From TMED27 sp045106175 (GTDB lineage Bacteria; Pseudomonadota; Alphaproteobacteria; Micavibrionales; Micavibrionaceae), in the NCBI GenBank assembly GCA_045106175.1, contig JBGCEF010000070.1, positions 1 through 29,415 of the forward strand: a stretch of DNA of 29,415 nt. The letters run 5' to 3'. Positions 1-6,374 of this stretch are shown here, in pieces (within the stretch, counting starts at the first letter, position 1; each line of letters begins with the position of its first letter). Position numbers and translations under genes: made by a program. Below the pieces are notes generated by a model, which was not told where the DNA came from, did not search any database, and worked only from the letters and a program-made list of their open reading frames with translations.

Positions 1-51
1 GCCTGCAACTAAAAATGCGAATAAGGGTAAAAAGACTGCAAGTAATTCCAT
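1..51 (-). CDS. nuoL: NADH-quinone oxidoreductase subunit L, N-terminal fragment (cut by window edge)
   Basis: Only the first 17 codons are in the window. They read MELLAVFLPLFAFLVAG, a hydrophobic start that fits the first membrane helix of the proton-pumping antiporter-like subunit NuoL. The ATG lies at 49-51. A good ribosome binding site (AAGGGG, 65-70 on the minus strand) sits over the last codons of nuoK, so translation is probably coupled to nuoK. Identity rests mainly on position directly after nuoK, which is where NuoL is expected. The rest of the gene, and presumably nuoM and nuoN, lie outside the window. Confidence 0.8.
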   Translation of the reverse strand, partial: MELLAVFLPLFAFLVAG

Positions 52-60
52 GAAAACGCC

Positions 61-372
61 CTACCCCTTCATATCCGCAATATCTTCAACTGCAATCGTG
101 CCTTTATTGCGGAAAAACACCACAAGAATAGCAAGACCAATCGCAGCCTCAGCTGCAGCAACAGTCAAAATAAACAAGGTAAAGACCTGTCCGACTAAAT
201 CACCAAGATAAGAAGAAAATGCAACAAAATTGATGTTAACCGCCAAAAGCATCAACTCAACTGACATCAAAATAACGATCACATTCTTTCGGTTTAAAAA
301 CATACCAAAAACACCGATCGTAAAGAGAATGGCTGCCAAAGTTAGATAATGTGTAAGACCGACTTCTAACAT
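61..372 (-). CDS. nuoK: NADH-quinone oxidoreductase subunit K
   Basis: This is a membrane-arm subunit of respiratory complex I, which contributes to proton translocation and quinone coupling. The product has 103 residues, the usual NuoK length, with three hydrophobic helices at about residues 5-25, 30-50 and 62-86. Glutamates inside the second and third helices (in VELML and AEAAIG) match the conserved buried charges of the family. The start codon abuts the nuoJ stop with no gap, and the stop overlaps the ribosome binding site of nuoL. The gene is part of the nuoG-to-nuoL unit on the minus strand. There is nothing unusual about it. Confidence 0.96.
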   Translation of the reverse strand: MLEVGLTHYLTLAAILFTIGVFGMFLNRKNVIVILMSVELMLLAVNINFVAFSSYLGDLVGQVFTLFILTVAAAEAAIGLAILVVFFRNKGTIAVEDIADMKG

Positions 373-984
373 TTAAACCCCCGTCCTTGGTGTGACTTTT
401 TTCACCTTAAGAACATCCTCGGGTTTACGCGCATGCTGCTCACCAACATTCTGTCGTAAAACACCCGGACGACGACGATGCGTCAAAACAATCGCACCAA
501 CCATAGCGACAAAAAGAATAAGCCCCGCACCCTGGAACGCCAAAACATAATCTGTATATAGAACTTGCCCCAAAGCTTGAGTATTGGGAATCTCTTCACC
601 AGGATTTGGTGATGCAATGTTAGATAATTTATCATCACTGAGTTGCCAGCTTCCAAAAACAGCAACGAATTCAAACAACAAAACCGCACCAATAATTAAA
701 CCTATCGGTACATATTGCATCGCACCCTTGCGCAAATCAGCAAAAGAGATATCAAGCATCATAACCACGAATAAGAACAGCACGGCAACCGAACCAACAT
801 AAACAATCACCATGATCATACCAACAAACTCGGCTCCCAAAAGAATGAAAAGCCCAGCAGAATTGAAAAAAGCAAGAATCAAAAACAAAACAGAATGCAC
901 GGGATTCTTTGCTGTAATCACCAACAAAGATGACACCACTAGAATGCCTGCAAAGAGATAAAAAGCTAAAGAAGATATGATCAT
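373..984 (-). CDS. nuoJ: NADH-quinone oxidoreductase subunit J
   Basis: This is a membrane-arm subunit of complex I. The product has 203 residues, with about five hydrophobic helices and the family signature in the third helix region (MIMVIVYVGSVAVLFLFVVM). The sequence VLTHRRRPGVLRQ at the end of the last helix is typical of alphaproteobacterial NuoJ. The C-terminal tail is basic and presumably cytoplasmic. The ATG at 982-984 has no clear ribosome binding site. It is 76 nt downstream of the unknown gene at 1061-1675, the longest gap inside this half of the nuo locus, so a minor internal promoter is possible but I do not see one. The stop is directly followed by the nuoK ATG. Confidence 0.95.
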   Translation of the reverse strand: MIISSLAFYLFAGILVVSSLLVITAKNPVHSVLFLILAFFNSAGLFILLGAEFVGMIMVIVYVGSVAVLFLFVVMMLDISFADLRKGAMQYVPIGLIIGAVLLFEFVAVFGSWQLSDDKLSNIASPNPGEEIPNTQALGQVLYTDYVLAFQGAGLILFVAMVGAIVLTHRRRPGVLRQNVGEQHARKPEDVLKVKKVTPRTGV

Positions 985-1060
985 GAAAAGAATGCTTTGT
1001 TTTCTTTATTTATTAGTCTTTTAAGCCTTCATCCGCAAGAGTCGAAGTAGAAAAAAAGCG

Positions 1061-1675
1061 TTAATATTCAATTATTTTAATATCATTAACATAAACCAAT
1101 TCACAAGCGCCTGCACCAGTATCGTTGCGCGTTGTGGAACTCTTCCAACGCCAGCCATTCTCAGTCTTAATTTTCGTAAGAAAACCACGGATATGAACAA
1201 CATCGCCATTTTTAACCGACTTAAGCTTATTTTCTATACCCTGATTAGCCGCAACCATATGCATATTAGCACTACTTCTTGCAATAACATGGTGTGCAAC
1301 CGGCGGTCTTGATTGGTAACTGAAATAATAAAAGCGATTGGACTGGCTAATTTGGATAGATCTCAAAACATTAGGGTTAGACATAGCCCCCCACCCCAAA
1401 GCGAGATCAACTCTTGAATAACGACTTTCATGGCCACTTCCATAATGCATGGTCGACAATACGAGTGCTTTGACTTCAAATTCATGCGTAAAACTAAGCT
1501 GTGCGCCTTTAAACTGTATATTTTTTGCAGGGATAAGACGCTTTTGAACGGGCTTTTCCGGGGCAAGCTTTTTACCGGAAACTGTTTCTAATGGCAGACC
1601 GTCTTTATGAGGTGTTTCAGAATATTGAAAGTAAGCAACACCAGCGAGAATAAACAATAAAACGACTAAACGCAT
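1061..1675 (-). CDS. Conserved secreted or membrane-anchored protein of unknown function, inserted between nuoI and nuoJ
   Basis: The product has 204 residues. The N-terminus (MRLVVLLFILAGVAYFQ) is a signal peptide or signal anchor, so the remainder should be periplasmic. There is no lipobox cysteine near it. After a proline- and lysine-rich linker (about 20-50) comes a compact domain with three striking blocks: DLALGWGAMSNPNVL (near 90-105), ISQSNRFYYFSY (near 108-119), and a C-terminal GWRWKSSTTRNDTGAGACE block near 175-195. The last two read like blocks of an uncharacterised protein family I have seen in other proteobacteria; I cannot name it or give it a function. The gene starts 2 nt after the nuoI stop, so it is cotranscribed with nuoI. 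Only one cysteine is visible, which argues against a disulfide fold or a metal-cluster role. Confidence 0.85.
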   Translation of the reverse strand: MRLVVLLFILAGVAYFQYSETPHKDGLPLETVSGKKLAPEKPVQKRLIPAKNIQFKGAQLSFTHEFEVKALVLSTMHYGSGHESRYSRVDLALGWGAMSNPNVLRSIQISQSNRFYYFSYQSRPPVAHHVIARSSANMHMVAANQGIENKLKSVKNGDVVHIRGFLTKIKTENGWRWKSSTTRNDTGAGACELVYVNDIKIIEY

Positions 1676-1677
1676 AA

Positions 1678-2160
1678 CTAACGATAAGGTGCATCAGCAA
1701 CTAAATTAGCCGCAATCTGCGCCTCCCAACGATCACCATTCGCCAAAAGCTTATCTTTATTATAAAAAAGCTCTTCTCGCGTTTCAGTCGAAAATTCAAA
1801 ATTAGGTCCTTCAACAATGGCATCTACAGGACACGCCTCTTCACATAGACCACAATAAATACATTTAGTCATATCAATATCATAACGCGTCGTGCGGCGT
1901 GATCCATCTTCCCGCGGCTCCGCTTCAATCGTAATGGCAAGAGCGGGGCAAATTGCCTCACATAACTTACAAGCAATACAGCGCTCTTCACCGTTTGGAT
2001 ATCGACGCAACGCATGCTCCCCCCGAAAACGTGGGCTAATCGGGCCTTTCTCGTATGGATAATTGATTGTCACCTTTGGCATAAAAAACATATATTTTAA
2101 TGTCAAAGCAAATCCCTTAACAATCTCAACCAATAAAAATGAATTCAAAAATCTATTCAT
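1678..2160 (-). CDS. nuoI: NADH-quinone oxidoreductase subunit I (two 4Fe-4S clusters)
   Basis: This is the ferredoxin-like subunit of the complex I peripheral arm that carries clusters N6a and N6b and passes electrons toward NuoB. The product has 160 residues, the normal length. Two classical CxxCxxCxxxCP motifs are intact: C61-C64-C67-C71 and C100-C103-C106-C110. An N-terminal amphipathic helix (LVEIVKGFALTLKYMF) for membrane-arm contact is present. The ATG at 2158-2160 is preceded by AAGAG. It lies 18 nt downstream of nuoH, and the following unknown gene starts 2 nt after its stop. Confidence 0.97.
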   Translation of the reverse strand: MNRFLNSFLLVEIVKGFALTLKYMFFMPKVTINYPYEKGPISPRFRGEHALRRYPNGEERCIACKLCEAICPALAITIEAEPREDGSRRTTRYDIDMTKCIYCGLCEEACPVDAIVEGPNFEFSTETREELFYNKDKLLANGDRWEAQIAANLVADAPYR

Positions 2161-2178
2161 ATTAAACTCTTATTTTTT

Positions 2179-3192
2179 CTATGATGGTAACGCATCAAAA
2201 GTAATTAAAAGACCGGCCGTCAAAACAACCCAGAACAATGTAAACGGCAAAAACACCTTCCATCCCAAACGCATAAGTTGATCATACCTAAATCGCGGCA
2301 AAGTTGCACGTGCCCAAATAAACACAAACATCACAAGCAATGTTTTAAGAGCAAACCAGATAATCCCAGGAACAAATGATAATGCTTCAATACCAAATGG
2401 CGGCAACCATCCACCAAGGAAAAGAATATTGGTCATCGCCGACATTAAAATCATCGCGGAATATTCACCCAAAAAGAATAACGCGTAAGTCATCGCAGAA
2501 TACTCCACCATAAACCCGCCAGTAATCTCGCTCTCACCTTCTGGTAAATCAAATGGTGCTCGGTTTGTTTCCGCCAAAATCGAAACTAAAAACACAATCA
2601 GCATAGGAAATAGCAGAATCTGCATCCAAACCGGACGCGACGCCTCAACTATCCCTTGTAAATTCTGCGTGCCTGTACAAATTAAAACACAAACAATAAT
2701 CAACCCCATAGAAACTTCATAAGACACCATCTGCGATGCAGAGCGTAACCCACCCAAAAACGCATAACGTGAATTTGACGCCCAGCCCGCCATAATAACG
2801 CCATAAACAGTCATCGAAGACACAGCAAATAAATATAAAATTCCCGCATTAATATTCGCAATTACCCACCCCTTATCAAACGGAATAACCGCCCATGCAA
2901 CAAGGGAAAGCGCAAATAACATCATTGGCGCAATGACAAACACAGGAGCATTTGCCTGCGATGGAATAATCGTTTCTTTAGAGAATAACTTGATACCATC
3001 CGCAATCGGTTGCAACAAACCAAACGGTCCAACGGTCATCGGCCCCTGCCGACGCTGCATCGCACCCATAATCTTACGTTCACCATAGGTATAATAAGCA
3101 ACTGATAACAAAACACTGCCCGTTACAACCACGATAAAAAGAAGCTTTGATATCGTCCAATCAATCTCAAATATACCAGTAAATTCAATCAT
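2179..3192 (-). CDS. nuoH: NADH-quinone oxidoreductase subunit H
   Basis: This is the membrane subunit that forms the heel of complex I and much of the quinone-access channel. The product has 337 residues, as expected, with about eight hydrophobic helices. Family hallmarks are visible: ERKIMGAMQRRQGP near residue 38 (the loop facing NuoB and NuoD), LLQPIADGIKLFSKE, and ETNRAPFDLPEGESE around 207-221 with its conserved acidic residues. The ATG overlaps the stop of the MazG-like gene by one nucleotide (TAATG). Translation is therefore probably coupled to a gene that is not a complex I subunit. Confidence 0.97.
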   Translation of the reverse strand: MIEFTGIFEIDWTISKLLFIVVVTGSVLLSVAYYTYGERKIMGAMQRRQGPMTVGPFGLLQPIADGIKLFSKETIIPSQANAPVFVIAPMMLFALSLVAWAVIPFDKGWVIANINAGILYLFAVSSMTVYGVIMAGWASNSRYAFLGGLRSASQMVSYEVSMGLIIVCVLICTGTQNLQGIVEASRPVWMQILLFPMLIVFLVSILAETNRAPFDLPEGESEITGGFMVEYSAMTYALFFLGEYSAMILMSAMTNILFLGGWLPPFGIEALSFVPGIIWFALKTLLVMFVFIWARATLPRFRYDQLMRLGWKVFLPFTLFWVVLTAGLLITFDALPS

Positions 3193-3602
3193 TATGCCGC
3201 TTCATCCTTTTTAACACCCTCTAAAAACTGCGCAATATCAGGCTTAAAATAATTTGGCCCTTTAAGAATTTTTCCATCCTCTTCACGAACAATCGGCTGT
3301 CCATCTTCACCAAGCTTAGACATATTAGAACGCTGAACTTCGTCAAACGCGTCTTCTTTAACAGGATGCAATCCAAACGACAAATAAGCGCCATCCAAAA
3401 CATATTGAATATCCGTCAAAGCATCTAGCACCTCAACCATATCTCCCGCTTCCAATGCCTCTTTTAACTCATCAACCTCTTCAGCCAATAAATTAACGCG
3501 CAAAGCATTGGTTTTAGCATCAGAAATATCCGGCTTATCCTTAACTGAAAGACCATAAGTCTCATGAAAAATACGAACTTTGTCTAATGTCGATGTACTC
3601 AT
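3192..3602 (-). CDS. MazG-like / phosphoribosyl-ATP pyrophosphohydrolase-like nucleotide pyrophosphohydrolase
   Basis: The product has 136 residues of the all-alpha NTP pyrophosphohydrolase superfamily. The magnesium-binding pattern EExxE followed by ExxD is visible at E41-E42-E45 and E57-D60 (LLAEEVDELKEAL and EVLDALTDIQYVLDGA). The block QRSNMSKLG near residue 90 and the ending KGPNYFKPDI are typical of the HisE/MazG-like subfamily also seen in phages. Expected chemistry is hydrolysis of a nucleoside triphosphate, or a similar substrate, to the monophosphate and pyrophosphate. The substrate cannot be read from the sequence. It is not HisE proper, because no his genes are nearby. The ATG overlaps the upstream TerD-like stop by 4 nt (ATGA), and its stop overlaps the nuoH start. 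A housekeeping 'house-cleaning' role is the cautious guess. Confidence 0.88.
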   Translation of the reverse strand: MSTSTLDKVRIFHETYGLSVKDKPDISDAKTNALRVNLLAEEVDELKEALEAGDMVEVLDALTDIQYVLDGAYLSFGLHPVKEDAFDEVQRSNMSKLGEDGQPIVREEDGKILKGPNYFKPDIAQFLEGVKKDEAA

Positions 3603-4213
3603 ACTTGATATAACTCCTCAATCACGTCTTTTACTTCAAAAAAATCAGCACCCTCATTGTCAGTCGCACCAATAAATTTTTCAACAGGCAAAAGCGTCCA
3701 TGAATCACCATCAAGGCTTTCACCCAACCAACGTTTCATGACCGCTGGAACATACTGCAACTGTGAAGGGTCGGAAAAATCACTAGGCATTTGATTGGCT
3801 TGCAAATCAACATCAAGAAATTTCTTATATGTACTGCCATCTAAAAACGTACAATATGGCTTTTGCACATCACGAAAATCCGTACCTTTTTTCGCACGCA
3901 CCAAAAAGACAATATAATGAATATCGCTATCTAACTTCTTCAAATTAAAATGAAGTTCTTCGTCCTCGCCCGGTGCATCACCCGTTTGATGATCACCACT
4001 ATGCATCACTTGTAGGCGATACTCATTACGTTTCGGCGATTGCGGCGAAATAAAATCAATCAAGGTCAAATCACTAGACATCAAACAACAACAAAAATCC
4101 AAATCATGGTTTTGTTTAAAAAAACCCTTCCCGTCAGGGTTCTCATCCCACCCCAAGCCAGCCAGTAAATTCTGCTGCGGATTGTCAAATTCTAGATACG
4201 ACATCAAATTCAT
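3599..4213 (-). CDS. TerD-family (tellurium-resistance / calcium-binding stress protein) domain protein
   Basis: The product has 204 residues and no signal peptide, so it is presumably cytoplasmic. The order of motifs matches the TerD fold: GLGWDENPDGKG (19-30), DLDFCCCLM (37-45), then the calcium-site block HSGDHQTGDAPGEDEELHF (71-89), which corresponds to the GDNxTGxxxGDDE consensus of TerD proteins, followed by beta-strands (IHYIVFLVRA, DFRDVQKPYC). TerD proteins are calcium-binding proteins linked to tellurite, stress and phage resistance. No other ter gene (terB, terC, terZ) is in the window. The start ATG overlaps the nuoG stop by 1 nt (TAATG), and the stop overlaps the MazG-like ATG by 4 nt. 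The three consecutive cysteines at 41-43 are unusual. Family assignment is from motif recognition and should be tested by profile search. Confidence 0.75.
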   Translation of the reverse strand: MNLMSYLEFDNPQQNLLAGLGWDENPDGKGFFKQNHDLDFCCCLMSSDLTLIDFISPQSPKRNEYRLQVMHSGDHQTGDAPGEDEELHFNLKKLDSDIHYIVFLVRAKKGTDFRDVQKPYCTFLDGSTYKKFLDVDLQANQMPSDFSDPSQLQYVPAVMKRWLGESLDGDSWTLLPVEKFIGATDNEGADFFEVKDVIEELYQV

Positions 4214-6282
4214 TATTCTGCCGCCTCTAACACTGCATCTTGCTCAACAAGCTCTGTGCTACACGCACGCATCGTATCCGACGCCCGACATACCGCATTT
4301 GTAAGGTAATAATGCGTCACGGGGTTAACAAGTCTTCCAACTTTAACACGTCCTTTACCGCCAAAAACAGCCCAATCATTAACCAATATTTCATCAACAT
4401 TATCAATAATTTGAAACTCTTTATTAATGCGTTTTCTTAAATCATGCTGCGTATTGTATTTAAGTGTGGTGTTCAATGCGTCGGACAATGCCCTGAGAAT
4501 TTTCCAATCCTCTTTTGCATCCCCTGGTGGAAATGCCGCACGTCGTGCAAGCTGCACTCGCCCTTCCATATTCACATAAATGCCGTCTTTTTCGGTATAA
4601 GCAGATCCAGGAAGTATAACATCCGCCATTGCCGCGCCATGATCCCCATGATGCCCTTGATAAATGGTAAATGTTTTCCAACCGATATGAGAACGCGCAT
4701 CAAACTCATCGGCACCCAACATATAAACAGCCTTAATAGAACCATCGCGTGTCCCATCTAAAATACCTGCAAAATCACGCCCACCGACCTGAGGGACAAA
4801 CCCTACATCAAGCGCACCAACGCGTGACGCCGCGCGATGCAAAACATTAAACCCATTCCAATCTTTGGTAACAAAACCCGCATCCTTCGCGACTTCTCCA
4901 AGAAGCTTATGAACAGCCTCCCCATCATCGCGCTCAAAAACACCGGAACCAATAATAATCATAGGACACTTAGCTTTGTGCGCTTTTACAAAATTCTGCG
5001 CATGCTTTTTAATGTCCTTAAGAGAATCACCAATATGCTCATACGAATAAGTCAGGTCAGCTTTCTCACCAATAACCGCGATCGGCACACGACGTTCAAA
5101 CTGCGCTTTACGAATGCGCGCATTCACAATGCTAGCTTCTAAACGTGGGTTCGACCCAACAATTAAAACGGCATCCGCCTCATCAATTCCCGCTATAGAA
5201 GAATTAAAAACATACCCCGCCCGCACAGATGGATCAAACAACGCACCGTCTGTTCGACAATCCATATGCGGCGATCCTAAACCAACTAGCAAATCTTTTA
5301 ATGCTACAATCGATTCGACATCAACAAGATCACCAACCAATCCAGCAATTTCATCTCCTTTAATACCCTTAAGCTTATCTGCAATAAACCCAAACGCTTC
5401 ATCCCATGATGCCTCTTTTAGTTTATTATCTTTGTCATCACGAATATAAGGGCGATCAAGACGCGCCTTAGAAAGACCATCATAAGAAAAACGTGTGCGG
5501 TCCGAAATCCACTCTTCATTCACATCTTCATGCAAACGTGGCATAACACGTAAAACCTCACGCCCGCGAACATCAACACGAATGTTCGACCCAACCGCAT
5601 CCATCACATCAATCGTTTCAGTCTTACGAAGTTCCCAAGGACGCGCTTTAAACGCGTATGGCTTGGATGTCAGCGCACCCACCGGACATATATCAATCAA
5701 ATTACCCGATAGTTCTGTCTTCACAAGCTCATGAACAAATGTGCCTATTTCAGCATCTTCGCCACGATTAAGCTGCCCCAAAACAGGCGTACCCGCTACT
5801 TCTTCGGCAAAACGCACACAGCGCGTACAATTAATACACCGCGTCATCACCGTTTTAATCAACGGGCCAAGCTCTTTATCCTTAACTGCACGCTTATTCT
5901 CATGAAAACGCGAGCGATCAAACCCATACCCCATTGCCTGATCCTGTAAATCACACTCACCACCCTGATCACAAATCGGACAATCAAGAGGATGATTGAT
6001 AAGCAACATCTCCATCACACCCTTACGTGCCTTTTGAACCATCTCGGAGTCGGTCTTTACAACCATCCCCTCACCACACGCCATCGCGCATGATGCCGCT
6101 GGCTTTGGCGGTCCACCTTCCACCTCAACCAAACACATGCGACAATTAGCCGGAACCGAAAGCCGCTCATGATAACAAAAATGCGGCACTTCAATACCAA
6201 GCTGTTGAGCAGCTTGTAGAATGCTGGTACCGCGCTCAACCTCAATTTCCTGATTGTTAATTGTAAGCTTAACTGTAGACAT
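4213..6282 (-). CDS. nuoG: NADH-quinone oxidoreductase subunit G
   Basis: This is the large iron-sulfur subunit of the complex I NADH module. The product has 689 residues, the usual alphaproteobacterial length. The N-terminal 2Fe-2S ligands are C36, C47, C50 and C65. The HxxxCxxCxxxxxC site is H97, C101, C104, C110, and the next 4Fe-4S site begins C149-C152-C155 and closes in the IDICPVGAL segment. A molybdopterin oxidoreductase-like domain fills the C-terminal two-thirds. The gene is first in its half of the nuo locus: upstream is a divergent 92-bp region and then purL on the other strand, not nuoF. It must therefore have its own promoter. No strong ribosome binding site precedes the ATG at 6280-6282. 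Confidence 0.97.
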   Translation of the reverse strand: MSTVKLTINNQEIEVERGTSILQAAQQLGIEVPHFCYHERLSVPANCRMCLVEVEGGPPKPAASCAMACGEGMVVKTDSEMVQKARKGVMEMLLINHPLDCPICDQGGECDLQDQAMGYGFDRSRFHENKRAVKDKELGPLIKTVMTRCINCTRCVRFAEEVAGTPVLGQLNRGEDAEIGTFVHELVKTELSGNLIDICPVGALTSKPYAFKARPWELRKTETIDVMDAVGSNIRVDVRGREVLRVMPRLHEDVNEEWISDRTRFSYDGLSKARLDRPYIRDDKDNKLKEASWDEAFGFIADKLKGIKGDEIAGLVGDLVDVESIVALKDLLVGLGSPHMDCRTDGALFDPSVRAGYVFNSSIAGIDEADAVLIVGSNPRLEASIVNARIRKAQFERRVPIAVIGEKADLTYSYEHIGDSLKDIKKHAQNFVKAHKAKCPMIIIGSGVFERDDGEAVHKLLGEVAKDAGFVTKDWNGFNVLHRAASRVGALDVGFVPQVGGRDFAGILDGTRDGSIKAVYMLGADEFDARSHIGWKTFTIYQGHHGDHGAAMADVILPGSAYTEKDGIYVNMEGRVQLARRAAFPPGDAKEDWKILRALSDALNTTLKYNTQHDLRKRINKEFQIIDNVDEILVNDWAVFGGKGRVKVGRLVNPVTHYYLTNAVCRASDTMRACSTELVEQDAVLEAAE

Positions 6283-6306
6283 AAAGATATTCTCGTAGGA
6301 GAGGTG

Positions 6307-6335
6307 TTGAATTCAAATCACGTTTATTGTTTAAT
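6307..6335 (+). promoter_or_regulatory. Candidate sigma-70 promoter for purL-purQ
   Basis: In the 92-bp gap between the nuoG and purL starts there is TTGAAT (6307-6312), a 17-nt spacer and TTTAAT (6330-6335). This would give a transcript start near 6342 and a leader of about 33 nt. The -10 box matches consensus at five of six positions and the -35 at four of six. The same gap must also hold the nuoG promoter on the minus strand. The best I see there is weak (TTGATC with a poor -10 TAAACA), so I do not list it separately. This is inference from sequence only. Confidence 0.45.
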
Positions 6336-6374
6336 CCTGCCACAAGCCAAGATCAACCGCTAAAGTAAGAATAT

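Noticed and set aside
4240..5949. Several plus-strand frames of 60-110 codons
   Set aside because: All are antisense shadows of nuoG, without ribosome binding sites or plausible protein character.
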